DNA of 64,000 nt, from NCBI RefSeq assembly GCF_021117295.1, contig NZ_CP088247.1, forward strand, positions 3,611,001 through 3,675,000. The letters run 5' to 3'. Positions 43,177 through 51,843 of the stretch are shown one piece after another (positions within the stretch are counted from its first letter, which is position 1; each line of letters starts with the position of its first letter). The notes under the pieces are model-generated. The model did not search any database and was not told the DNA's origin. It saw only the letters and a program-made list of their open reading frames with translations. This stretch comes from Methylorubrum sp. B1-46 (GTDB taxonomy: Bacteria; Pseudomonadota; Alphaproteobacteria; Rhizobiales; Beijerinckiaceae). A program made the position numbers and the translations under genes.

Positions 43177-44601
43177 ATGCGCACGCTTTTCCTGCAGGCC
43201 CCCACCTTCGACGGCTTCGATGGCGGCGCCGGCTCGCGCTACCAGGCCAAGCGCGAGATCAAGTCCTTCTGGTACCCGACCTGGCTGGCCCAGCCGGCCG
43301 CCCTGGTGCCGAACTCGAAGCTGATCGACGCGCCACCCCACAACATCAAGCTCGACGAGATCGTGGCCCAGGCCAACGATTTTGACCTCGTGGTGCTCCA
43401 CACCTCGGTCCCGTCCTTCAAGTCGGACGTGAAGACCGTCGAGGCTCTGAAGGCCGCGAACCCCCGACTGATCGCCGGCCTGATCGGCGCCAAGGTCGCG
43501 GTGGACGCCGCCGGCGCCATGGCCCAGGCCCCGTGCATCGATTTCTGCGCCCGCAACGAGTTCGACTTCACCGTCAAGGAAGTCGCCGACGGCGTGCCGA
43601 TGTCGGAAATCAAGGGTCTGTCCTATCGTGATGCCAACGGCGTCGTGGTCCACAACGAGGACCGCGAGATCATGACGGATATGGACCAGCTGCCCTTCGT
43701 CACGAGCGTGTACAAGCGCGACCTCGAGATGGAGAAGTACTTCATCGGGTACCTCAAGCATCCCTACATCTCGTTCTACTCCGGCCGCGGCTGCAAGAGC
43801 CGCTGCACCTTCTGCCTGTGGCCGCAGACCGTGGGTGGACACACCTACCGGACCCGTTCGGTCGCCCACGTGATCGAAGAGATCAAGTACTGCATGAAGG
43901 AGTTCCCGCAGACGAAGGAGTTTTTCTTCGACGACGACACCTTCACGGACAACCTCCCGCGTGCGGAAGAGATCGCCCGCGAGCTGGGCAAGCTCGGCGT
44001 GACGTGGTCGTGCAACGCCAAGGCCAACGTGCCGCGCGAGACCCTGAAGGTGCTCAAGGAGAACGGCCTGCGCCTGCTTCTGGTCGGCTACGAGTCCGGC
44101 AACCAGAAGATCCTGAACAACATCAAGAAGGGCATGCGCGTCGAGGTGGCCGAGAAGTTCACCAAGGACTGCCACGATCTCGGCATCGCCATCCACGGCA
44201 CCTTCATCGTCGGCCTGCCCGGCGAGACCAAGGAGACGATCCAGGAGACGATCGCCTTCGCCAAGCGCATCAATCCGCACACGATCCAGGTCTCGCTGGC
44301 CGCGCCCTACCCGGGCACCTTCCTCTACAAGCAGGCGGTGGAGAACGGCTGGCTCGACGTCGAGAACGCCGAGCTGGTCGATGAGAACGGCGTGCAGATC
44401 GCGCCGCTCCACTACCCGCACCTGTCGCACTCGGAGATCTTCTCGGCGGTCGAGGAGTTCTACCGGAAGTTCTACTTCCGCGCCCCGAAGATCGCCTCGA
44501 TCGTCAATGAGATGGTCCGCTCACCCGAGATGATGAAGCGGCGGCTCCGCGAGGGCGTCGAGTTCTGGCACTTCCTGCGGGACCGCAAGGCCGCCGCGTA
44601 A
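43177..44601 (+). CDS. hpnJ: HpnJ, radical SAM enzyme for cyclitol ether formation
   Basis: A 474-residue enzyme. I take ATG 43177, three codons after an in-frame TTG. An N-terminal B12-binding-like domain (about 1-140) is followed by a radical SAM domain with the 4Fe-4S cysteines Cys206, Cys210 and Cys213 in GRGCKSRCTFCLWP. HpnJ converts the glucosamine-linked hopanoid made by HpnI and HpnK into the five-membered aminocyclitol ether. Helical tail after residue 420. A strong hairpin lies just after the stop codon. Confidence 0.94.
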   Translation: MRTLFLQAPTFDGFDGGAGSRYQAKREIKSFWYPTWLAQPAALVPNSKLIDAPPHNIKLDEIVAQANDFDLVVLHTSVPSFKSDVKTVEALKAANPRLIAGLIGAKVAVDAAGAMAQAPCIDFCARNEFDFTVKEVADGVPMSEIKGLSYRDANGVVVHNEDREIMTDMDQLPFVTSVYKRDLEMEKYFIGYLKHPYISFYSGRGCKSRCTFCLWPQTVGGHTYRTRSVAHVIEEIKYCMKEFPQTKEFFFDDDTFTDNLPRAEEIARELGKLGVTWSCNAKANVPRETLKVLKENGLRLLLVGYESGNQKILNNIKKGMRVEVAEKFTKDCHDLGIAIHGTFIVGLPGETKETIQETIAFAKRINPHTIQVSLAAPYPGTFLYKQAVENGWLDVENAELVDENGVQIAPLHYPHLSHSEIFSAVEEFYRKFYFRAPKIASIVNEMVRSPEMMKRRLREGVEFWHFLRDRKAAA

Positions 44602-44627
44602 CGCCGGTCAGGGACGTTCAAAACCGG

Positions 44628-44655
44628 AATGGCCGGGCCTTGGGCCCGGCCATTT
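44628..44655 (+). terminator. Hairpin between hpnJ and hpnK
   Basis: AATGGCCGGGC at 44628-44638 pairs perfectly with GCCCGGCCATT at 44644-44654. The U-tract is poor (TTCCGTTTCC), so it may cause partial termination or RNA protection between the two genes. Confidence 0.55.
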
Positions 44656-44726
44656 CCGTTTCCGGGGCTCCGCCCTGGACCCCCGAGAGGGCTTGCCCTC
44701 TCGACACCCGAGAGAGGGGGCAGAGC

Positions 44727-45569
44727 TTGAAGCGACTGGTCGTCACCGCCGACGATTTCGGCCTCAGCCGTGAGGTCAACGAGGCCGTGGAGCAGGCCCA
44801 TCGCGAGGGTATCCTCACCGCCGCCAGCCTGATGGTGTCGGCACCCGGTGCGGCCGATGCCGCCGCCCGCGCGCGACGCACGCCGTCCCTCCGGGTCGGG
44901 CTGCACCTCGTCCTGGTCGAGGCTTGGCCGACCCTACCGCCCGCAGAGCTGCCCGACCTGACGGACGGGCAGGGGCTGATGCGGCGCGACATGGAGCGCC
45001 TCGGCCTCGATCTCGCCCTGAAGGCGCCCGCCCGGCGGCAGCTCGCTACCGAGATCCGGGCGCAGTTCGAGGCGTTCCGCGCGACCGGCTTGCCGCTCGA
45101 TCACGTCAACGCGCACAAGCATTTCCACATCCACCCGCTGATCGCCGGCCTCGTGCTGCGCATCGGCCGCGATTTTGGGATGCGGGCGTTGCGGGTGCCG
45201 CGCGAGCCGCGCGACCTGCTGCGGCGGGCCGAGCCCAGCTTCCAACCGAAACCCGCCTTCGACACCGCGCCCTGGGCGGCGCTGCTTGCCCTGCGCGCCC
45301 GGCATGCCGGCCTGCTGATCCCAGCCCGAACGCTCGGCCTCGCATGGTCGGGTGCGATGACGCCGGAGCGCGTCACCGCCCTGTTGCGCCATCTGCCGGA
45401 CGGGCTGACCGAACTCTACACCCATCCCGCGACGGCCGGCGGCTTCCCCGGCGAGGCGCGTGGCTACCTCTACGCGGCCGAACGCGACGCCCTGGTCGCA
45501 CCGCAGGCGCGGGACGCCGCCGAGCGCAGCGGCGCCGAGCGGGGCGGCTTTTCGGATTTTCTCGCCTGA
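44727..45569 (+). CDS. hpnK: HpnK, YdjC/ChbG-family deacetylase
   Basis: A 280-residue enzyme from TTG 44727, preceded by a strong GAGGGGG site six bases away. The YdjC deacetylase metal motif begins VVTADDFGLSREVNEAVEQA, and the His pair sits in VNAHKHFHIHPLIAG. HpnK removes the acetyl group from the GlcNAc-hopanoid, leaving the free amine found in the cyclitol ether. It completes the HpnI-HpnJ-HpnK set. The free amine is the expected acceptor of the amidinotransferase encoded at 38517-39710. Confidence 0.9.
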   Translation: MKRLVVTADDFGLSREVNEAVEQAHREGILTAASLMVSAPGAADAAARARRTPSLRVGLHLVLVEAWPTLPPAELPDLTDGQGLMRRDMERLGLDLALKAPARRQLATEIRAQFEAFRATGLPLDHVNAHKHFHIHPLIAGLVLRIGRDFGMRALRVPREPRDLLRRAEPSFQPKPAFDTAPWAALLALRARHAGLLIPARTLGLAWSGAMTPERVTALLRHLPDGLTELYTHPATAGGFPGEARGYLYAAERDALVAPQARDAAERSGAERGGFSDFLA

Positions 45570-45836
45570 GCCTCATTGCGATGGGACGGCCGGCATCGGT
45601 GTGAAGCGGCTTCGCGCGAGAGCCCGCAGGTGATCGGGCGCCCTGACCTCGGGCTTAGCCTCGACACGGGTGGCCGTCTCCGGTGCGCGCAACCTCCGAA
45701 CGCTGATCGAAATCAACGCCGTTCGACGCGCCGGGAGGCATCCTGCGAGGAGAACCACGCCCGAAGGCCGACGGCATCAGGATCCGCCGGGGCGACGACC
45801 GGGCGAACCACTCCAGGGCCGGGAGAACCCAGATCC

Positions 45837-46352
45837 ATGAGACGACGCGCCGCCCTCGGATCGCTCGGCCTCGCGGCGGGCCTGGCCGTTGCGTTGGCGG
45901 GCGCCCCCGCCCGATCCGCGGGCCTCGATTGCGGTCCGCCCTCGGCGCCGCATCCGGAGGCCGATGCCGTCCTGACCCAGGCGATCCTCTCGCCGCAACT
46001 CGACGAGAAGGCGGGCGCGGCACTCGCGTCAGCGGTCCGCCGCCTCACCAGCGCGGGCGTGCCCCGTGCAGTCATCGTCGACCGTGCCGTCGCCGCCTAT
46101 TGTCCGCTGGTCGCCCGCGACGGAAGCCTGACGCTCGATCGCCAGCGCGAGGCGGTCCGCCGCTTCGCTTCCACGCTGACGAGCCTCGTCTACGATCCTC
46201 CCGAACCGAACCAAGGTGAGACCGCGTTCATCCTGAGCCTGCCGGTCAGGCCGGCGCTGTCGCTGCAGATCGATGCCGCCGCCGCCAAGGCGGGGAAGAC
46301 ACGCGACGCCTGGATTCTGGAGGCGATCCAGGCGCGGCTGGCGGGCGACTAA
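45837..46352 (+). CDS. Secreted hypothetical protein with ribbon-helix-helix-like C-terminus
   Basis: A 171-residue protein from ATG 45837, with GGGAG about 11 bases upstream. A signal peptide (LGSLGLAAGLAVALAGAPARS) is clear. The mid-region has two Cys residues that could form a disulfide (LDCGPPSAP and AAYCPLVA). The last 45 residues, LSLQIDAAAAKAGKTRDAWI onward, look like a CopG/Arc ribbon-helix-helix, which is odd for an exported protein. Probably the last gene of the hpnL-K transcript; it converges on hpnN with a 22-bp gap. Function unknown. Confidence 0.65.
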   Translation: MRRRAALGSLGLAAGLAVALAGAPARSAGLDCGPPSAPHPEADAVLTQAILSPQLDEKAGAALASAVRRLTSAGVPRAVIVDRAVAAYCPLVARDGSLTLDRQREAVRRFASTLTSLVYDPPEPNQGETAFILSLPVRPALSLQIDAAAAKAGKTRDAWILEAIQARLAGD

Positions 46353-46374
46353 GGCCACCCGCCCAACCGAGCTT

Positions 46375-49023
46375 CTACTTCACCGCCGCGGGCTCGCGCG
46401 CCACCTCACCGGCCGACCGGCCGGCTTCCGTGCCTTCGGGACGGTCGGCATCCGGATGCTTCGGCGGCGGCCCGAGGAAGGCCGGCACCACGAAGAACGC
46501 GGCGATCAGGGTGAAGAACAACGACAGCGCGAGCAACTCGCCCATGCTGGCGGTGCCGGGATGGCTCGACAGGATCAGCGAGCCGAAGGCTGTGCCCGTG
46601 GTCATCGCCGAGAAGAAGATCGCCCGCGTCAGGCTGGAGGCGAGCATGTCGACGACGCCGGCGCGCCACGCGATGACGTAGTAGATGTGGAAGGCCACAC
46701 CGACTGCCAGCATCAGGGGCAGGGCGATGATGTTGGCGAAGTTCAGCGGCATGCCGATGACCTTGAGCGCCATCAGCGTCCACAGGGTCGCCAGCACCAG
46801 CGGGCCCAGCGTCATCGCTACGTCCCAGGGTTTGCGCAGGGCGACCGAGAGCAGGATGAAGATCAGCGCGAGCGCCGTCAGGCCCGCCTGCACGAAGGCG
46901 CCGAGGATGGTGTAGCTCGATTCCGTCGTCGCCACCGGCGCGCCGGTGGCGTGGGGATCGACCGTCTGCACCTCGTTGGCGAAGCGGCGCAGCACCTCGT
47001 CGTTGTTCGAATCGCCCTTCGGGTGAACCTCGATGCGGGCGCGGCCGTCGCTCGTGACCCACTCGGCCTTGAGGGGCTTGGGCAGGTTGTCGAGGGTGAT
47101 CTTTTTCGGGTCGAGCAGCCCGGCCAGGCGGCTCATCAGCGTCTTCAGGTCGGTGGTGAGCGCGACGCTCGCCGCCTCGCGCTTTTCCGCGGGCGCGGCG
47201 GCCAGCGTGTCGAGGGTGCCAGAGAGGCGGTCCGCCGCCTTGGCGCCGGCCGAATCGCCGCCGGCGATGGTCTTCAGCGCCGCGGCGGTGTCCTTCAGCG
47301 CCTTGACGTTCTCGGCATCCGTCGGCGGCGGCGGCTTGCGGGCCGGGTTGAGCGCCGGGCCGAGGAGCTGCGCCGTCTCCTGGATGGTGGCGAGCTTCTG
47401 GTCCTGGTCGCGCGGCACGAAGGTATCGATCGAGATCACCTTGGCGACCGCCTCAAGCCCCTCCAGGCGCTTGGTCAGTTCGGGCACGGCATCGACGTTC
47501 GGGGCCAGCACGTCGATCGAGTTCGGACTGGTCGCCGGATCCTTGATCAGGTCGAGATAGGTCGCGATCGACTCCACCTTCGGGCTGCGAAGGTGCATCG
47601 GGTTGGAATCGAACGGCAGCTTCAGGAGCAGGGGGATGCCGGCGACGGTGATGAGGCCGACGAAGATCAGCACCCACTTGCGGTGCTCGATGATCCAGTG
47701 ATCGACGCCCGCCATCCACGTCGTCTCGACCGCCCGCTTCTCGCCGCGCGGGTTGAACACCGCGATCAGGGCCGGGAGCAGGGTCAGCGAGAACAGATAG
47801 GCTACGATCATGCCGACGCCGGCGATGAGGCCGAGTTCGGACACGCCGCGGAACTTCGTGGGCAGGAAGGCGAAAAAGCCGGCGAGCAGCGAGATCGCCG
47901 CAAGCGTCAGCGACCAGCCGACGCCCCGCGCCGCGCCGCGAAGCGCGGAATCGACGTCGCCGAGTTCATAGCGGTCGGCGCGGTAGCGCACGGCGAACTG
48001 GATGCCGAAATCGATGCCGAGGCCCACGAACAGGGCGGCGAAGGCCACCGAGATCGGGTTCAGCTCGCCCACCATGAGGAGGCCCAGGGCCGCCGTGACG
48101 ACGAGTCCCGAGAAGGTGGTGATCAGGACCGCCACGACGAGCGGGCCGGAGCGCAGGGCGAGCCACAGGAACAGGACGATGGCCGCCGTCGTCAGCGAGT
48201 AGTTCAGGAAGGCGTCGTCGGCGAGCGTGGCGAACTCGTCGTCGGCCACCGCCACCGGGCCGGTCAGGCGGATGCGCAGGCCGTGGGCCGCGTCGATGTT
48301 CTGCTCGGCGGCCACGCGTCGGATCAGCTTGGTCGCCTCGCGGCCCGGCTCCAGCGCATTGTAGTCCAGCACCGGCTGGATCATCACGAACTTGCGCTTG
48401 TCCGTGGTCTCGCTGCGCCCGCCCGCGAGCAGGGTCTGCCACGACATGCGGGCGCGCTGCCCGTCGAGGGCTTTGCGCAGCGTCTCGTCGATCTGCGTCA
48501 TCGGCTGGGCGAGGTCTTCGAGCTTGGCGTCGCCGCTCTTCACGCCCTTCACGCCGAGGCTGAGCACGCGCATCACGCCGCGCAACGACGGATCGGCGGC
48601 CAGCGGCCCGAGAAGGCCCTGCTGCTCGATCAGCCGCTGGGTCGTCTGCTCCAGCTCCTCCTGCGACATCAGCAGGAGGCCGTTGCGATCGAAGAACGGG
48701 CCGCCATCGGGCCGGTAGACGGTCTCGATCTCGGAGCGGTGCGATTTCAGGGCCTCGGCGAAGCGCGCCGCCCCCTCTTCGGCGATCTCCGGCGTCTCGC
48801 CGTCGATGACGGCGGCCACGAGGTTCGTGCGCTGCGGGAATGCCTTCTCAAAGGCGATCTCGTCCTGGCGCCAGGGAACGCTCGGCTCGATCAGCCGCTC
48901 GACATCGGTGTTGATGCGGAACATGTGGGCAGCGGTGCCCGCGCCCGCCACCGTGAGGAGCGCCGCGGCCACCAGTACCAGCCAGCGGCGCCTGACGGAA
49001 AACGCGACGAGACGTTCGATCAC
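46375..49023 (-). CDS. hpnN: HpnN, hopanoid RND transporter
   Basis: An 882-residue RND/MMPL-family protein with about 12 membrane helices in two halves. It starts MIERLVAFSVRRRWLVLVAA, then a large periplasmic domain (about 45-250), a helix bundle (250-430) with GLGIDFGIQFAVRYRADRY, the family signature, a second periplasmic domain (about 460-690) and the final helix bundle. HpnN moves hopanoids from the inner to the outer membrane. It is convergent with the secreted-protein gene and divergent from hpnH across a long spacer. Confidence 0.93.
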   Translation of the reverse strand: MIERLVAFSVRRRWLVLVAAALLTVAGAGTAAHMFRINTDVERLIEPSVPWRQDEIAFEKAFPQRTNLVAAVIDGETPEIAEEGAARFAEALKSHRSEIETVYRPDGGPFFDRNGLLLMSQEELEQTTQRLIEQQGLLGPLAADPSLRGVMRVLSLGVKGVKSGDAKLEDLAQPMTQIDETLRKALDGQRARMSWQTLLAGGRSETTDKRKFVMIQPVLDYNALEPGREATKLIRRVAAEQNIDAAHGLRIRLTGPVAVADDEFATLADDAFLNYSLTTAAIVLFLWLALRSGPLVVAVLITTFSGLVVTAALGLLMVGELNPISVAFAALFVGLGIDFGIQFAVRYRADRYELGDVDSALRGAARGVGWSLTLAAISLLAGFFAFLPTKFRGVSELGLIAGVGMIVAYLFSLTLLPALIAVFNPRGEKRAVETTWMAGVDHWIIEHRKWVLIFVGLITVAGIPLLLKLPFDSNPMHLRSPKVESIATYLDLIKDPATSPNSIDVLAPNVDAVPELTKRLEGLEAVAKVISIDTFVPRDQDQKLATIQETAQLLGPALNPARKPPPPTDAENVKALKDTAAALKTIAGGDSAGAKAADRLSGTLDTLAAAPAEKREAASVALTTDLKTLMSRLAGLLDPKKITLDNLPKPLKAEWVTSDGRARIEVHPKGDSNNDEVLRRFANEVQTVDPHATGAPVATTESSYTILGAFVQAGLTALALIFILLSVALRKPWDVAMTLGPLVLATLWTLMALKVIGMPLNFANIIALPLMLAVGVAFHIYYVIAWRAGVVDMLASSLTRAIFFSAMTTGTAFGSLILSSHPGTASMGELLALSLFFTLIAAFFVVPAFLGPPPKHPDADRPEGTEAGRSAGEVAREPAAVK

Positions 49024-49795
49024 GTAAAACCCTGCCTGCCTAACGATCCGGCCTGTCCCCGCGTGACGACGGGCCAGGACACTCGAAGTCCCGTCCTCCC
49101 CGCGACACAGGACGCGGCGTCCTCAAGCAGGCGGCGACGCGCCGAATCGATCCTCGTCATGGCCCGCGGGACGTGACCCTCGCGAGCGAGAAATCCGGAT
49201 GGGGACTACCGGTCGGCAGCCCCTTGTCCAGCGGACACGAAATACGCGAGGAGACGTGAACGGACTCCACCCCGATCATCCGTGTCGTTGGCGCGCTACC
49301 TACTTGCCCCGGCGGGGGAATGCAACGCGCCCCGGCAAACCGGTCCGCTCCGGTGGGGTGGGTGCGATTGCGCACTGCACCCGGATTGCGCAGGATTATC
49401 GCTTCGCACAAGCGTTCCGGCTGATGTCGACTCGATGCGGCGCCGTGACGATCCGCTCGGGCCGGCCGGGGATGAGCCGCGGAAACCGGCACGAGGCATG
49501 CACGAGAAATCGTGAACTCGTCTGGTCCTACGCAGTTTGCCATGTGCGAGAAAAGGTCAAAAATCCGCCGCAGAAGGCGGAAATCAGAAGGTTATTCCGC
49601 TCCGGATCGCACGGCCGCAGGCTTCATCTCAGAAGCCGGCGGACGGCCGCGACACCGGCAGGCCACACCCCCTCGAAATCGCGCCTGACAAGCGCCCTTT
49701 GGGAACAGTTCCAGCCTAATGCGCTGGAATTCCTGTCCTTCTCACGCTAAGCAGCCCGGCTAAGTCCGGGACCACAGCATCTAAGGAGCCGCGTC
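49024..49795. other. Gene-free region between hpnN and hpnH
   Basis: 772 bp with no credible coding frame; candidate frames on both strands have poor composition. It must contain both divergent promoters. Small folds: TCCGCC/GGCGGA at 49564-49581 and CCCGG/CCGGG at 49755-49770, the latter just upstream of the hpnH ribosome-binding site. Short A-rich stretches occur near 49550-49590. No regulator site is recognised. Confidence 0.6.
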
Positions 49796-50959
49796 TTGGG
49801 AATCCCCATACGGTACGTCGCGAAGATCGGCGGCTACATCCTCAAGCAGCACATCACGGGGCGGAAGCGCTACCCGCTCGTCATGATGATGGAGCCGCTG
49901 TTCCGCTGCAATCTCGCCTGTGCCGGTTGCGGGAAGATCGATTACCCCGACGAGATCCTGAACAAGCGCCTGCCGGTGGACGAGGCGCTGGAATCGGTGC
50001 GCGAGTGCGGCGCACCCGTGGTCGTGATCGCCGGCGGCGAGCCTCTCCTCCACAAGGATCTGCCGCAGATCGTGCAGGGCATCATCGCGCAGAAGAAGTT
50101 CGCGATCGTCTGCACCAACGCGCTGCTGCTTGAGAAGAAGATCAAGGAGTACAAGCCGAGCCCGTACTTCACCTGGTCGATCCATCTCGACGGCGACAAG
50201 GAGATGCACGACCAGTCGGTGTGCCAGCGCGGCGTCTACGACAAGGCGGTGGCGGCCATCGCCAAGGCCAAGGAGATGGGCTTCCGGGTCACCATCAACT
50301 GCACTTTCTTCAACAACTCGTCCGCCGACAAGATCGCCGACTTCTTCGATTCGGTGACCCGCATGGGCATCGACGGCATCACCGTCTCGCCGGGCTACGC
50401 CTACGAGCGCGCGCCGGACCAGAAGCACTTCCTCAACCGCAAGGCGACCAAGGACCTGTTCCGCGGCGTGTTCCGGCACGGCAAGGAGAAGGGCCGCGAG
50501 AAGTGGACCTTCCAGCAGTCGGGCCTGTTCCTCGACTTCCTGGCCGGCAACCAGTCCTACCACTGCACCCCGTGGGGCAACCCGACCCGCACCGTGTTCG
50601 GCTGGCAGAAGCCCTGCTACCTGCTCGGTGAAGGCTACGCGGCGACCTTCAAGGAGCTGATGGAGGAGACCGACTGGGACGCCTACGGCACCGGCAACTA
50701 CGAGAAGTGCGCCGACTGCATGGTCCACTCGGGCTACGAGGCCTCCTCGGTGGTCGATTCGGTCAAGAAGCCGTGGAAGCCGCTGGTGCACGCGATCCGC
50801 GGCATCAAGACCGAAGGCGACATGGCGCCGGAGATCTCTCTCGAGAACCAGCGCCCGGCCGAGTTCGTGTTCTCGCGCAACGTCGCCCAGAAGCTCTCCG
50901 AGATCAAAGCCTCGGGCGTCGACACCAAGCAGGAAGCCCGCAAGCGCACCGCTGCCTGA
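49796..50959 (+). CDS. hpnH: HpnH, radical SAM adenosylhopane synthase
   Basis: A 387-residue enzyme starting at TTG 49796, with AAGGAG seven bases upstream. The cluster cysteines are Cys38, Cys42 and Cys45 in LFRCNLACAGCGKID. HpnH joins the 5'-deoxyadenosyl group of SAM to diploptene, giving adenosylhopane, the first step of the extended C35 side chain. The C-terminal part (CYLLGEGYAATFKELMEETD, and a Cys pair in YEKCADCMVHSG) is typical of the family. A palindrome follows the stop codon. It is transcribed away from hpnN and toward hpnG. Confidence 0.95.
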   Translation: MGIPIRYVAKIGGYILKQHITGRKRYPLVMMMEPLFRCNLACAGCGKIDYPDEILNKRLPVDEALESVRECGAPVVVIAGGEPLLHKDLPQIVQGIIAQKKFAIVCTNALLLEKKIKEYKPSPYFTWSIHLDGDKEMHDQSVCQRGVYDKAVAAIAKAKEMGFRVTINCTFFNNSSADKIADFFDSVTRMGIDGITVSPGYAYERAPDQKHFLNRKATKDLFRGVFRHGKEKGREKWTFQQSGLFLDFLAGNQSYHCTPWGNPTRTVFGWQKPCYLLGEGYAATFKELMEETDWDAYGTGNYEKCADCMVHSGYEASSVVDSVKKPWKPLVHAIRGIKTEGDMAPEISLENQRPAEFVFSRNVAQKLSEIKASGVDTKQEARKRTAA

Positions 50960-50965
50960 GTGTCG

Positions 50966-51032
50966 CTCACAAAACTCCCGCTGCGCTGTCCTCGCCAGAG
51001 CGAGAACGGTCAGTGAGCGAGAGTTTTGTGAG
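50966..51032. repeat. Palindromic repeat family 3, copy after hpnH
   Basis: CTCACAAAACTCCCGCTGCG in the left arm (50966-50988) pairs with the right arm CAGTGAGCGAGAGTTTTGTG at 51011-51030, extending to 51032. It matches the copy after hpnM in arms, loop (CGAGAACGGT) and position just after a stop codon. It lies between convergent hpnH and hpnG and probably insulates them. Confidence 0.88.
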
Positions 51033-51135
51033 GCAGTCTGAGCCCAGCTCTCCATCGCCTGCAAGAAGACCCGCGTGGTACCGGCCGCGCGGGTCTTCTC
51101 GTTTCCGGATTCTCGCTCGGCGACGAGGCGGCCGT

Positions 51136-51813
51136 TCACGCCACCCCGAGATCGGGTCCGAGCCGGGTGCGGCAGCGGGCGAGCGACGCGAAGGCCGCCG
51201 AGGAATCGCGGCCGAGCCGGATCAGCTCGCCGATCCGGGCGCGCCCTCGCAGCAGCGCGCCGAGCACGGCCCGAATGTCAGGCTCGCCCTCCGGCGTGAG
51301 GGCCGTAGCCGCGAAGGCGGGCAGGGCGCGCTCGGCCGGGTCGCAGACGACCCGAAGCGCCGCGAAGGGGAGGGCGTGGCGGGCCGCATAGGCGGCGGCC
51401 ACGTGCGATTCCATATCGACCGCCAGAGCGCCGGTGCGCGCATGCAGGCTCCCCTTGTCGGCAATCGTCATGACCGCGACGTCGGAGCCTGCGAGGCCGC
51501 CGGCGGCAACGCGGCCCGGCAGCCCGTGCAAGGCTTCGAACAGGCGGCGGCCGATCGCGGGATCGGCCGGAAACCGCGTCTGCGCATCGAGATGCGTAGC
51601 GACGACGACGTCACCCGGTCTCAGGGCAGGATCGAGGCCGCCGGCGATCCCGAAGCTGACGACCGCGCGCAGACCGTGCGAGGGACGCTCGTCGAGTGCC
51701 CGCCTCAGACGGGCGGGATTGCCGCCGGCCTGGATCGTCTCGATGCCGGGGCCCGCGGCGATACGGGCCTCGCGGGCCAGACCCATCACCGCCAGAACCG
51801 TGCCGCCTGCCAT
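51136..51813 (-). CDS. hpnG: HpnG, hopanoid-associated nucleoside phosphorylase
   Basis: A 225-residue member of the nucleoside phosphorylase superfamily. Signature segments are SFGIAGGLDPALRPGDVVVA (phosphate/ribose region) and ALAVDMESHVAAAYA (ribose/base region with Met-Glu). HpnG acts after HpnH, releasing adenine from adenosylhopane to give the ribosyl-type intermediate on the way to bacteriohopanetetrol. In this genome it is on the opposite strand to hpnH and only 30 bp after a polysaccharide export gene, rather than beside hpnH in an operon. Confidence 0.9.
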   Translation of the reverse strand: MAGGTVLAVMGLAREARIAAGPGIETIQAGGNPARLRRALDERPSHGLRAVVSFGIAGGLDPALRPGDVVVATHLDAQTRFPADPAIGRRLFEALHGLPGRVAAGGLAGSDVAVMTIADKGSLHARTGALAVDMESHVAAAYAARHALPFAALRVVCDPAERALPAFAATALTPEGEPDIRAVLGALLRGRARIGELIRLGRDSSAAFASLARCRTRLGPDLGVA

Positions 51814-51843
51814 CCCCGCGCCCTCGCGAACCGCGACCCCGGA

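Noticed and set aside
49024..49795. A tRNA or coding gene in the hpnN-hpnH spacer
   Set aside because: No cloverleaf with a T-arm could be traced, and the open frames have poor composition and no ribosome-binding site or family resemblance.
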